Source: Flammula alnicola (Eukaryota > Basidiomycota > Agaricomycetes > Agaricales > Strophariaceae). Taken from it: a stretch of DNA of 64,000 bases. The stretch lies in assembly GCA_015499995.1 (NCBI GenBank), contig JADNRV010000033.1, forward strand, positions 310,001-374,000, given 5' to 3'. The notes beneath the pieces were generated by a model. That model was not told where the DNA came from and made no database searches. It worked only from the letters and a program-made list of their open reading frames with translations. Positions 22,222 through 34,005 of this stretch are shown in pieces. Positions within the stretch are counted from its first letter, which is position 1. The number at the start of each line of letters is the position of its first letter. A program made the translations under genes and the position numbers.

Positions 22222-24911
22222 CTACAAATAATCTAGTTCGTCGTCGGATTCCCAGTCTGAGTCATTATCCATATCGTATACGACGTAATCCTCGTCAATA
22301 TCATAGACGTAGTCGTCTTCGAGGGACAACCTAAAGCTTTCTGATGAGTTGCACATAATACATAGGTCGTGTTCGGGATTATAGGGGTGCTCGACGATGG
22401 GTATGTCGCATTTCTGTGAATCCGAAGAGTCGAGTAAGAATCGCATAGAGCTCTACAAAGAGAGAGTCGTTGAAAATACCTTAATGTACTCCAAGCCAGC
22501 GACAGCGAAATTATGTACGTCAGGCTTCGTTCGGTGCCAGAAAGGCGAAAGCCGAAGATAGGAGTCTTCCATTGAGGTATCTCGCAGAAACATGGCCAAT
22601 TCAATGTCGACTGAAGCCTTGGGCAGAATACTTGCAAGAAACTTAATGGCCGAAGAGCGAATTGGATCTGAGTCTTCATCGTAGTCGATCCCCATGTCGC
22701 TGAATAGTAATAGTTTAGTGTAAACTCTGGCAAAAGACTCAGGAGATCATCGTACAGGAACTTACCAGTAAAAAAGATAATCGGCGATCTTCATTGCAAT
22801 TGCTGCATACCTTTCTTTCTTGAGTCCTTTATACAAGTTGCTTCCGGGGCGAGCTGGGTCACTGAGGAGGTCTGATATGAGAGACAAAAGGGTACTCAGG
22901 GAATCATCGTCCTCGGAGAAGCATTCTTCAATTTCCTTGGAGAATGAAAGCTGTGCAAGAAGGGCGCCTGTCGCATTGCCCTTGGCAAGGTCCCTGTCAT
23001 TCGCAAAGACATATAGAACATCCGGAAAAAGGGAAAACTCAGGGAGGGTCAGAGTTGCGGCCATGTAAGATCCAATTTCATCTGGATACTTTGTGAGATG
23101 GTCTATGAGCCAGTGTTCGAGATGACCCAAGTGATGCTGCAATAAGGCATGCACATGAGGTGAAGAATCCTGTGAAATTTTTTCCTGAGCGAGACTCCTT
23201 ATTGAGCAACGAGAGCCGATTTACCTGTTTTTGAAGCCACTCGAAGAAGCTATCCAGCTGAGAATTGAGCATACAGTAGGTTGGAATTACTGAGATGCAT
23301 TCGACAACGTTGAAGTGATACAGGTCGCCCACAAGTTCTTCGGTAAGGCATGACTGTCTGCAGTGCGTCAAAGTGTTGATGAATGCTGACATTAATTGAT
23401 GTCGGTAATCTAAAAGAACGATACCTGGATTTAAGCAAGGAGAAAAGGTAAGACGATGCTAGGCCCAACGCACCTTCCACAGGGAGTCCTGACATGATAT
23501 GTCCGATCCAACGCCGAGCAAAGTTTGCATGAATCAGACGGGGATCAATAAAAAATTCTCTAGCTCGCGTCGAATCCAGAAGGAAGTCACCGAAAGATGC
23601 ATGGTATAGCTGGATTTTCATGTCAATGTCGTCTTCATCTGCAACATCTGGTATATCGAGGATAGCATGCAGGTCAGATAACATGGTTTGTACATCTCCC
23701 CACGTGTAGCCAAGCACTCTTGTATTGAGAGCGCTGGCATCGTACTGCATGATAAAGTGTAGCATCTCGAGTACCTGGGGGACATTTTCAACTGATGAGA
23801 GGATGTGTTGATACAACGCATCTAGTTCTGCGAAAGGCGCGTCATTCCCTGGGGATGAGACTCCAAGGATAATGTTAAGCCTGTCCATGGGGCGATGCCG
23901 ATGAGAGTCAATGAACTTCATAATTGTGGATGCATAGATAAACTGTCCGGAGGCCTTGCCGACGAGGATTTGCAGATCGCGAAGGCTGGGCCAGACGTGA
24001 GGGAGATCTCTTCTCGAAGGATGCTTCATTTTGATCTCGTCAAATCGGGATTGCAAAAATGTGCGAATGTCGTCATCTGGGCGGTAGGTATCGTCCAAGG
24101 GGAGGGTCAATGTTTGGGAAGCCAGACTATCAACAGTATTGTAGGCATCGCGAATCTGTTGTTCGGGGCGACTGGCTATGAGGTAGTGAACAGGGATAGT
24201 CAAACGATTGGAAGCGGCCGAAATACTGTCGAGAATATATCTTTGGGATTTGGGGTCGTCACATTCGTCCAAGCCATCGATAATGATGAGCGTCGGGTGT
24301 GCTGTAGTCTGGAATGTAGCATGATTCAAAGGATTCACGATAAGGGACTGCATCTGGGTGATGAGGTTGCGCTCAAAAATGCTGGGGTCGTCGTTGATTG
24401 CTTTAGCAACATGCTCGGAAATCTGTGGAATGGACAACGTAAGTTGGTAGGCAAGAGTCGGTATGAGACGGGTGCTCTCGTTACGGAGAGATGCTGTGCG
24501 AGAGAAAAAGAAACTAGCGCCCAAAATTCCAGCTTCGTAGCACATTTCAGCGATAGTCTGCGCGATCGCGGATTTTCCGGCTCCTGCTGGACCGCACAGC
24601 CAGAGAAACAGACGAAGATTGTCTGGATCATTTAGCCATCCATAATTCTTTTGAGAACCGCTCGGCGTGTGCGTGGATGACATTTCGGTGGGTCGTAGCG
24701 CTCGGCCGAGTTGTGGAAAGCTCCAGGAGCGATATGCTTGCGTAGTGTTTCCAAGGCTGTTGCTCGAAATTAGTATCGTTCAGAAATCGAAGTTGTACAC
24801 ACCTTTCTGGCGGTTCTGGCTGCCTCCTGTGAGGTGGTGGCAGTGCGCGTCGCCCTGGACGTGAGTGAAATTCCCTCCTTCGATAGTAATTCCATGCGCA
24901 TTGGAGAACAT
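22222..24911 (-). pseudogene. NACHT NTPase gene copy 2, broken by a one-base deletion
   Basis: Exon 1 starts at 24911 with MFSNAHGITIEGGNFTHVQG, the signature N-terminus of many basidiomycete NACHT proteins. It splices to LETLRKHIAPGAFHNSAERY. At 24638-24639 one base present in copy 1 is missing (CCATCC versus CCAGTCC), so MDWLND becomes MDG followed by a stop. Beyond it the NACHT core is open: Walker A GPAGAGKS near 24571-24600, Walker B LIIIDGLDECDD near 24262-24297. A 49-nt intron after PVEG leads to IVLLDYRHQLMSAF and then further exons ending in an acidic tail (DNDSDWESDDELDYL). The last junction uses either a 27-nt intron or an in-frame TAG near 22453. There are no WD40 or TPR repeats; the C-terminal part is helical and of unknown type. 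Restoring the missing base computationally would show whether an allele elsewhere is intact. Confidence 0.8.
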
Positions 24912-25639
24912 CGGGGAGTCGTACGTTGGCGTCAATTTTTGCTGCCTAATGTTATCGAGGGAGAAAGTTATGGTAAGAAAGCAAGGAGGGCCCATCCAGT
25001 GGTCTGCGTCAGACCCCGGAATCAACCTTCAACGTCAACCTTCAACACAGCACTGCCCCCGGCCAATCCAGGTACCACAGATTAAGTCAAGCCTTCTTGA
25101 GCAGTCTCACACGGGCCCACACGAACGATTATCTTGTCTTATATGAAAACCTGGTCAACGAGACTAGTCAGACACGCACGTTGAGAGAACTCCTGGCCTG
25201 CCTTCAGCCTGTAGAATTTGCTCGACCGTGACCGTCAACGCCTAGCCAGTCGTCGTTGAACCTAGATATGCCTGACTTAGTCCTGACTTTCACCTGAATA
25301 CAGCTGTTGAGGTATGCTTACTCACTTTTTGGAGAGATGTCGATTCGTGCCCCTCAAGGCGCTTTGGAGAAACCCAAGAGAAACCATTCGTAAAAAAACC
25401 GTTGCCTGAAGATGGACGGCCAACGGCCCGGCATGGGCACCGGCATTGGACCGGCAAGGACCCTTCGCACCCACAGAGATTTCCGTAATAAGCATCCTGT
25501 AAATCAAATTCGCCGAAATTGATTTGTTTCCCCGCTTCCATTTTCTTGCCACCATCGACGTTGGTGGCGAACATTTCAACGTTAGACTTCGTATAGGGCC
25601 CAATGCCCGAGTTCTCTGGTCATGTCATAAGTCTCTTTC
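24912..25639. other. Intergenic; one uncertain minus-strand open frame
   Basis: The divergent interval between NACHT copy 2 and the antiporter. On the minus strand 25574-25290 encodes MFATNVDGGKKMEAGKQINF and continues with a Cys-rich segment (CGCEGSLPVQCRCPC). Codon use looks plausible, and a splice-acceptor-like CCAG lies just upstream, but I do not recognise it and see no partner exons. It may be a relic. Confidence 0.3.
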
Positions 25640-28600
25640 ATGCAAGAACAGCCACTGACCAGGTGCGTGCCGATTCGCGGACGAGAGTTCCTTATTCATA
25701 TCGCAGTCCAGGGAGGGTTGTTGAGCGGCAAGAACCCGACCGCGTTCAATCCAACTGACCCATTGCGTCTGTGGATCATCCAAGTTGGTGCGTAGTCTTG
25801 TCAGGTCAGATTGCAAGGCATCATAGGGGTGTAGATGCTGATGCATGCGTGTGTGTTTAGGGATCATTGTGTGTACAGCAAGCTTACTGTCTCTGGGATT
25901 GAGAAAGATGCGCCAACCTAAGGTCATTGCAGAGGTTCTCGGGGGGATTATTTTAGGTACGCTGCAAATTTCCTTGAGGATCAGTAACAAATTAACATGA
26001 CCCATGCAGGCCCAACCGCGATGGGACGTATCCCAGGGTTCACATACCGCATATTCCCCCCAGCCTCGACGCCCTATCTCAGTCTCGTTGCTAATATCGG
26101 GCTCGTCCTCTTTCTCTTTCTTGTGGGGCTCGAAATCGATTCTGGGGTGATTAAGAGAAACGCTCGTCTCTCTGCCAGCGTCGCCCTCGCGGGGATGATT
26201 CTCCCCTTCGGCATTGGTGCAGGACTGTCCCACGCAGTGTACAAGGAATTTATTAGCCCAGACATCAAATTTACGCATTTCATGCTCTTTGCGGGTGTAG
26301 CGTACTCGATCACCGCATTCCCTGTTCTTTGCCGCATTTTGACCGAGTTGAAATTACTGGACACGACAGTCGGAATTGTCGTGCTCTCAGCTGGCGTTGG
26401 AAATGACATCGGTGAGTTTTTCTATTTCGTATAGCAGGTTCTTTATCTGACTTGAGTCTGCTTTTTTTCAACAGTCGGCTGGATTTTACTCGCACTCAGT
26501 GTCGCGCTCGTCAATGCCAGCTCAGGCATTACAGCGCTGTACATCCTGCTTGCATGTGTAGGATGGACTTTGCTCCTACTTTTTCCTGTCAAAATGGCGC
26601 TTCGCTGGCTTGCGAGAAAGACAGGTTCCAGTATGTCCTCAGTTTGTCCAGCACGTCCTAGCCAGCTGATAAACGAAACTTTCCATTCCTGTAGTTGAAA
26701 GCGGTCCAACTGTGTTCTTCATGACCGTGACGATGCTTATTGTGTTTGGTTCGGCATTCTTCACTGATGTCATTGGAGTACATGCAATTTTCGGTACGTA
26801 TATTCTTAACAATTGGTGTGTAAATGCATGTCTCGTGCTAATGCGACGTCTTTTTTTTTGCAGGTGCCTTTGTGGCTGGTCTAATTGTTCCTCGCGAAGG
26901 AGGACTGGCAATTTCAATCACAGAAAAATTGGAAGACATGGTGTCCATAATCTTTCTGCCGCTCGTGAGTTAAAATCTTTCCGCGTATCGTGTACTGTTT
27001 ACAGTGCATCCAACCAGTACTTCACGCTTTCTGGTCTTTCTACTGACCTGGGCTTACTCAATGATGGTGTGTCCGGCTCAGTCATTGTTGAGATGCGCAC
27101 GCTCAATAAGATGTAGGAATCACATGGGGATATACTATTGCCATCATGGTTACTGCTTTCGCCGGTAAATTCGGTGGATGTATGCTCGCTGCACACTATT
27201 TTGCGGGGTTTAACTGGAGAGAGTCTAGTACGATCGGTTCATTGATGAGTTGTAAAGGGTACGCACGTAATCATTCGCTTATGTTAGATATTGAATATTC
27301 TTTCTATAGGCTGGTTGAATTGATCGTTCTCAACGTTGGTCTTTCAGCCGGGATTCTCTCTCCGGTATTTGCAAGTCTCAGGTTTTCGAAACATGTATTG
27401 ATCACATTTGATCTTAGCGCGTATTTTCGATGTTCGTCCTGGAAGCACTCGTCCTTACATTTATGACTACTCCTCTTGTGACATGGCTTTATCCGCCGCA
27501 TTTTCGCCGCCGCATTGCGTCGACTGGTGCCAACTTCGATAATGTGGCAGATGAAGAAGGACCGACGGTTGGAAAACACCCACCTCCGCAGGAGGGGGAA
27601 TTCAGGATGCGTTTCACTGTTGTCCTCGATAAATTAGAACACTTGCCGGGCATGATGGCTCTAACACAACTCATCCAACCAGCTCCACTGCCTATCCATG
27701 AACGGAACTCCTCGTCTGGACTCGAACCCCGACCATCTTCTTCTGCACAAACCAATCACCTTCAGCACCCTATTAGCACAGAGGCCCTTAGGCTCATCGA
27801 GCTCTCTGACCGCGTCTCAGCGGTGATGAAGTCCTCGGTATCTGATTCGCTTTTGCTGACGGACCCCCTTCTTTCAATCTTCCGCATGTTCGGACAACTC
27901 AATGGCATGCGTGTCGCTCCTGCCTTGTCGGTTGTGAAGTTTGAAGATCTGGCCTACAGTGTCGCCGAGCATGCCAGGAACTATGATTCGGACATGATAT
28001 TCATCTCTTGGCTGCCTCCTGTACATGATGCGTTCAATGGACTGGCGCCGGAGCATTACCATCCATCGGCGACCCCTGTGCAGCAGCCCATCGCTCTTCC
28101 TGTCACGGCGACTACGATTTCTGCAAAAAGCCCGCTATCGACGAATCCATTTGATATCTTGTTCAGGTCGCCGAATCTTCGTACGGGGGTTGGGACAGCG
28201 ACACCACTCGGCATGGACGTGAGCAACTCCGTCTCTGTGACTCATTCACAATTCGTGCGAGGCGTGTTCTCGCAGGCTACGACGGACGTGGCACTCTTCG
28301 TCGACCAGAGCACTGTCGACGCGACGTCAATTGTGGGTGGGTCCATGCTAGACGGCGGTGGGATGGAGCAGCATGTCTTCTTGCCCTTCTTTGGTGGCCC
28401 AGATGATAGGCTCGCATTGGAGTTTGTGGTTCAGATTTGTGCGAATCCGAGGGTGAGGGGTACAGTAGTAAGGATCACGAAGAGCGATGCGGTTGCTGGT
28501 GTTGACGGAGAGGAGATCGCACCTATGGACCTGGCGCGTTTGAGACCTGCGGAGGAAGGGAAGAATATGGAAGAATTGAATGCTTTGACTATGGGCTCGG

Positions 28601-29122
28601 TATGTTTTTGGGCTTTTTTGTTTCTCATGGTAGATGTTCATGCGACGTTTCTCTTTGTAGAGAATTGCAGGATTGCAGGATACTGTTTATGGCCAGCAAA
28701 ATACGGAGACGCGACTGCAGTCGGAGACAGCGGATAACATCATTTGGGCGCGATACGCGACCCAGCAGCCGCCGACGACAAATTCTGACTCGAAATCCAC
28801 GCGCTCGTCTGCTTCATCGTCTGCTCGATCACAAATCGAGTTCAAAACCCTAACGACTCCTATTCCCTTACACGCCGCAATCCAGCAAGCGAGCGATGCC
28901 ATTTTCTCTTCGTTTACGAAACTTGTCGTAGTCACGGGCAGGTCTCGGCGCCTTGCGGTGGAGAGCCATCGCCGGGAGCTGAAGGAGCTCATGAACGACC
29001 ACGAACATGTCGGTGCCGAGGTGCGGAAGACGATTGGGGATGTGGCGACTGCGTTTGTTGTTGCGGGCGTTGGGTCCGGCGTTGTTGTGCTTCAGGCTGC
29101 TGGTGCGGGTGGTATAGATTGA
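25640..29122 (+). CDS. KHA1: K+/H+ antiporter of the CPA2 family (KHA1-like)
   Basis: The start at 25640 gives MQEQPLTRCVPIRGREF, followed by QGGLLSGKNPTAFNPTDPL, the conserved entry of fungal Kha1. Ten short introns with good borders were placed, leaving 11 exons. The membrane half reads KMRQPKVIAEVLGGIILGPT, LVLFLFLVGLEID, FAGVAYSITAFPVLCRILTE, VLSAGVGNDIVGW and FGAFVAGLIVPREGGLAI, a CPA2/NhaA-like exchanger domain of about 12 helices with the paired-Asp region (GVGND). The C-terminal half from about 27430 is a long soluble domain as in KefB/Kha1 proteins, ending at TGA 29120-29122. By family it exchanges K+ (or Na+) for H+ in an endomembrane compartment and controls organelle pH. No frameshift or missing core motif was seen. 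Confidence 0.9.
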
Positions 29123-29349
29123 GGCTATGGACGGTGGGATGCGTTTCCGTTGCTTGCACCTTTGATGCTTTACCGGAGATGGGGATTGATATACCTCGGG
29201 CATGATATGGATAAGACTGGATGGAGGACTTGCTATACCATTCAATAATATGATACGACACGGCTTGACATGACGACCATGATACGACAGCACAGGACAT
29301 TGTATAGCTAGTAGTTCTTTCTATTGTTTTCTTCACGCTTTGCGAAGAG

Positions 29350-30050
29350 TCAAGGGTGCTGAATCATCTCAGGCTCGGAGGAGTCACTGTTGTACTTAAA
29401 TGAAGCAAGCCAGTCAAGAAAACTACCTGCAAATTCTGGAACTGTGAGGAATATGGCTACGCAAGGTCGAATCTCGTCGGGAATGGTCGCGAGAAAGCCA
29501 ATGAGCCTCGTCCTCGTCCAAAACCGAACGAACGCTCAACGGCGAGGCCTGGGAGCTGTATAAAGCCCACCGCTCCAGCGAAGGACATTGGAGGCGTAGA
29601 AGGGCGGAGCTCCACTAATTCATTGTATGGAAGAATCAAGTCTTTTCGAGGATTTGGCCGGTCGAGAAGTAGACGACGGTGTAAGTATGGTTGGATCCGA
29701 GAGGTTTAGAGCGGATCTCTGTAGGTTGAATATGTGGAAGGGTACTTAGAAGTGACAAAGGTGGTAATGTGGCTAGCGTGGTGAATTTCCTTGCTGGGTT
29801 GTTGGAAGCTCAATTCTCGACACTCTGATTCAAGCCAGAGGCCCTTAGAGGTTTGGGAGTTGATGAGGAAGCCCTCGCTGGTTATGGAGTAACAGCCTGC
29901 ATAGTGGGATGGGTAGATGTATCTTTGGCGAAGAAGCTGCGCTGGAAAGAAACAGCGAGACCAGAGGTGCGCAGGAAGCATGCGCTGCCAATATTTGTGT
30001 GCCTTCCCAGGTCCTGGTATCGACATAAGTTCCACTTCTGCACTATCCAT
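29350..30050 (-). pseudogene. Degenerate or multi-exon unknown gene
   Basis: The first part (30050-29706) encodes YPSHYAGCYSITSEGFLI then KGLWLESECRELSFQQPS and TTFVTSKYPS, which reads like real protein. Further left, fragments in changing frames follow: SNHTYTVVYFSTGQILEK, LILPYNELVELRPS, and a C-terminal run IGFLATIPDEIRPCVAIFLT with VPEFAGSFLDWLASF up to a stop at 29350-29352. The frame changes are not obviously explained by introns of normal size, so I regard it as decayed. Family and function unknown. Confidence 0.4.
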
Positions 30051-30535
30051 CGCAAAAATTGGATGAGAACATACTTACTTATCTGGAACCGCCCGCTGAA
30101 GATATCGCAAAACTCCAGTTCCCTCCCAACTCCTCCTCCAAAGAGAGCCCGAAGAGCTTTTTAAGTCTTCCCACCGTGTTCGTCTGTCCCAGCTAGGTAT
30201 TGTACATCCTGGCATCCTGACCTTTAGGGCGTTGGTAGCGAGCGAATAGGTCTCCAGTGGGCAGGGAGTCCAGGTGTCCGATGTGTGGTGATTATGAGTT
30301 TACGTAGAATATGGGGGTTTTTATGTGGTATGGTTGGCATTATGAGCGGATCGAGAGGTTGGGAGTAAGAGCAGAGTATAAGGGAGACGGGTACGGTCAC
30401 GTAGGAGCATCACACAGACTGCACACGCCTCATTCCAGGATCGATTCTTGATCATCTCGAACGCTACCATAATTGACCATCTTCTCGCATTCCTTGAAAT
30501 CCTACATTTCAGTCATACGAACAGCTAAGCTCTCC
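30051..30535. other. No gene seen
   Basis: A likely divergent promoter interval between the decayed gene on the left and the WD40 chimera on the right. No motif stands out. Confidence 0.35.
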
Positions 30536-31718
30536 ATGTCAACAACAGCTCCTCAGTTCTTCCCCGATGCCCATGTCATTATCAAGAATAACCCGGTCAT
30601 TCAAAATATTCAAGGTGATCTTCACCAGTACAACGGTGGTAAGTGATCTAATGTCGCCTACACCGCAAGTGCTCCCGCTAAGAGTATCCATTCTTATTAT
30701 CGAAGATCCTGACGGTATTGGTGAGTTTTATGATCGTCTTCTCCATCACGATGGGTTTCTCATCTTGCCTTGTGGGGGTATCGCTGCCTGGCCAGCATGC
30801 CAGAGCGTGTTGCTGGGGCACACATCGTCAGTCAACTCCGTCGCATTTTCACCAGATGGCAAGCGTATCATCTCAGGCTCGAGGGATGACACGATCCGCA
30901 TCTGGGATGCAGAGACCGGCGAAGCGGTAGCTGTGCCCCTGGAAGGCAAACAGGGTCTCCTCCGTCGCATTTTCAACGGACGGCAAGCGCATCATCTCAG
31001 GCTCATGGGACAAGACGATCCGCATCTGGGATGCAGAGACTGGCACTGCGGTGGCTGTGCCCCTGGAAGGGCACACAGAATGGGTCACCTCCGTCGCATT
31101 TTCACCAGACGGCAAGCGCATCATCTCGGGCTCGCACGACAAGACGATCCGCATCTGGGATGCAGAGCAGTGGCTGCACCCCTGGAAGGACACACAAACA
31201 GGGTCACCTCTGTCACTTTTTCACCAGACGGCAAGCGCATCATCTCGGGCTCGTACGATAAGACGATCCGCATCTGGGATGCAGAGACTGGCACTGCGGT
31301 GGCTGTGCCCCTGGAAGGGCACACAGAATGGGTCACCTCCGTCGCATTTTCACCAGATGGCAAGCGCATCATCTCGGGCTCGAGGGATGAGACGATCCGC
31401 ATCTGGGATGCAGAGACCGGCGAAACAGTAGCTGTGCCCCTGGAAGGGCACAGAAACTGGGTTTCCTCTGTTGCATTTTCACCGGACGGCAAGCGCATCA
31501 TCTCGGGCTCGTACGACGACACAATCCGCATCTGGCACGCAGAGACTGGCGCGGCCATGGCTGTGCCCTTTCAGGGGCACAGAAACAGGGTCTCCTCTGT
31601 CGCATTTTCACCAGACGGCAAGTGCATCATCTTGGGCTCGGACGACAGGACAATCCGCGTCTGGCATGCAGAGACCGGCGCAGCAGCGGCTGTGCCCCTG
31701 GAAGGGCACACAGACTGG
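30536..31718 (+). pseudogene. WD40-repeat gene with two compensating frameshifts
   Basis: Exon 1 (30536-30638) encodes MSTTAPQFFPDAHVIIKNNP then VIQNIQGDLHQYNG, an N-terminus of the kind found on basidiomycete NLR proteins; a donor GTAAGT follows. About seven WD40 units follow from about 30810 (GHTSSVNSVAFSPDGKRIIS, DDTIRIWDAETG). No NACHT domain lies between leader and repeats. Relative to the other units, about 5 bases are missing near 30947 and about 10 near 31170. Together they restore the frame, so the reading frame stays open through a nonsense-coded middle. Such a product would have two scrambled blades. It joins an NLR linker fragment at about 31719. In intact NLRs the WD40 domain lies after the NACHT, so the order here is rearranged. 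Confidence 0.6.
30810..31718 (+). repeat. Tandem WD40-coding repeats, unit about 129 bp
   Basis: About seven units of roughly 129 bp with very similar sequence (shared block GGCAAGCGCATCATCTCGGG and GATCCGCATCTGGGATGC). Two units carry deletions that are not multiples of three. The similarity between units points to recent amplification or ongoing conversion. Confidence 0.8.
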
Positions 31719-32034
31719 GCAGAGCCATCGTTTCGTCAACTGCAAGTGAGCATACAACAATTCACAACCAGTGCGGAGGTCTGACAGACTGGTAGAGTGA
31801 TATTAGTCTTCGAACTTGGGAATATGCAATAAAACAGCACGAGGTAGGATGATCTGACCAAGCATCGATAACTGTGTTGACATTCCATTGGTAGACAACA
31901 TTACTTAAAGACATGCCCCCAGTGGACAATGCTCGATATAACTCAAGCTACTCCACAACCATCGAGCAACACGGGTTCACTGCAGAGACCCCCGAGAAGA
32001 TCCTAGAAGATCCAAAAGGCTGGGTCGTAGATCG
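31719..32034 (+). pseudogene. Fragment of an NLR linker and NACHT N-terminal exon
   Basis: Matches, in reverse orientation, the intact NLR gene at about 58195-57885: the end of the helical domain (FRQLQ), two intron-like segments with identical borders (GTAGGATGATCTGACC and the GGTAGACA acceptor) and the exon beginning PVDNARYNSSYSTTIEQHGF with AETPEKILEDPKGWVVD. Homology stops before the P-loop (Walker A) of the parent gene. The piece connects the WD40 repeats on the left to an unrelated gene on the right. Confidence 0.75.
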
Positions 32035-34005
32035 GGGGGAGGAAGGGGAGGAAGGAAGTGACGAGGAGGATGATGAGGATGATAGCCAGGACAAGAGGAT
32101 GCAGGGTCCTGTCACCAAAAGCATGGCCGACTTTTCGCTGAACGAAGAAGGCTATACTAGGGGGAGACATCTGAATAATGTTCAAGGTCCGAGGAGCCCG
32201 ATTTTATTTTCTGAGGATTTATTTATCCATTTTATTTTCGCAGTGACAACCTGTTATATCACAGCAGAACGTGCGTTACAACATTTGAGAAACAAGACGA
32301 ACGAAATTGCCGGCGTATTTCGCAAGTGGAAAATTCAAGAATCTGAATACATGCTTTTTGCGGGATTTGACGAGTCTCTCATTCAAGCGGGTGTCGGATA
32401 TCTCGAGCAGGTCCATGTTGTAACTTCAGCAGATCTAGCCGCCCCAGCCTCCCTGTTTGAAGGTGAACTGGGGACAATATTTTCTCCTTTTTCCGCTATC
32501 CTTTTTACAAAATCGTCACCGCTTCCGAGTCGTATCCCGGTGTTCAAACATGATGGAAGTGCTTGGGATTTCGATGAATTTGTTCACCTTAATACTTCAA
32601 GATTCGTTGGCGGTCGATCTGGTGCTCCAACGCCTCCGGTCTTGACTAGTCTTTCTCAGACTCCTGACAAGGCTGAATCTCTTAAGGGCTTCTCACAAAA
32701 GGATCCGGCGAAACAGGAGGAAGATGGAAGCAAGGAGAAGGACTCGGATAAGGGCAAAGATCGAGACAAAGGAAATGAGGATAAAGCTGATAAAGGAGGT
32801 GAAGAGGATGAGGACCCGGCTGGTGACCTGGAGGAACCCGGCAGCAGCGAAACCCGCAAACTACCCAAAGTTACTTTCGACATTCTTTCCGAGATTTACT
32901 CCAGCAACGATGACTCGGAACAGGACCTGAATGTCTTTCAATCTCTGACAATGGAGGGTGCCTTGACCATACAGGTATGTATCCGTTGTCACCTCAGGCT
33001 TTGTGTTGAAACCCCCTCACTAAAAATGACTTACAGACAACGCCACCAAATCCTAATCGCCCTGATGATTATCCAACTTGTGAAATTGAATTTCAGAAGC
33101 TGAACTTCAGCTCGCACCCAACAACAAAGGATGTGGCTTACCGCCAATTCTGTCTTTGGATCGCTATTGATCCACAAGAGCGAAATACTGACATCACCGT
33201 AATACAGCCACAGCAAACAATTGCATTCGAGCGGGAAGCTAAGGAGATTTCCTCAAAGAAGACGACTTGGACGGGAGGAGGCGTGTTGGCCGTCGCAAGT
33301 GGACTAAAGACTCAGGTAACGCTATCAGGAACCGCAGCACGGGCAAGTGAAGTGGCTGCAGGCACTGAGAAAAACCGATATACATCCCCCATTACCCAGC
33401 AAAACAAGTTGGGCGTAGCATGTTGGAGGTTCACAGTTGATGATGACCAGGAGCAGAAAGACGGTATGAAGATGCCCAAGGCGATTCTACCAACTGTTAA
33501 CTTCGAGTTTTTGGGCGACTCCGACGTCCCCGGCCCTCCTCCTGAGCTTCTAGACATAGAGGTCGCATCCTGCTGGTCGCTTTTTTCTCCGAAAGAAACC
33601 AACTGGACGTGGTTACAGACACTCTTTCAGCCGAAGTCCGAACCACGATATTCGAACCTTTGCCACATAGTAATATTGAAAGTCCCATCCAATTTGGCAA
33701 AGCGGTCTGACTACAGAGCGACACTTCACGTCAATCCTGGCCACAACAAGTCTACATTTTGCACTGAGGTTAGACGCAAGGTCGGCTCTGTCGAAGCGAC
33801 GCCTGCAATCTCCTGGGGGCACGATCGGAGCTCAGCTGAATTCGGTAAGTATCTAACCCCAGTAATATATAAAGCTGATGATAAATGTTTTTCGGAAGAC
33901 CTGCGAAAACACAGTCTTTTGAAACTCCCAACTTTCACGCATGGGTCATCCAAAGAGAATTCCTCTGATACCCAACCGCTGCAGGAGTTGGGCAGTAACA
34001 GTTGA
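31913..34005 (+). CDS. Orphan protein with NLR-derived N-terminus
   Basis: Exons 31913-32972 and 33035-34005 join in frame across a 62-nt intron (GTATGT...TTACAG). The first 40 residues come from the NLR fragment; at 32035 the sequence turns acidic (EEGEEGSDEEDDEDDSQD) and becomes a different protein. Later parts include ERALQHLRNKTNEIAGVFRK, a charged repeat region (KDSDKGKDRDKGNEDKADKG), and a C-terminal domain with FCLWIAIDPQERN, RYTSPITQQNKLGVACW, LPTVNFEF and PPPELLDIEVASCWSLF. That last domain occurs in other agaricomycete orphan proteins as I remember them; no function is known. A 57-nt in-frame stretch near 32188-32244 could also be an intron. Nothing shows whether the chimeric start is used. 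Confidence 0.65.

Noticed and set aside
27710..27735. GGACTCGAACCCCGACC as reverse complement of a tRNA T-arm
   Set aside because: It lies within the open coding sequence of the antiporter and encodes part of its cytoplasmic domain; no other tRNA arms are present.
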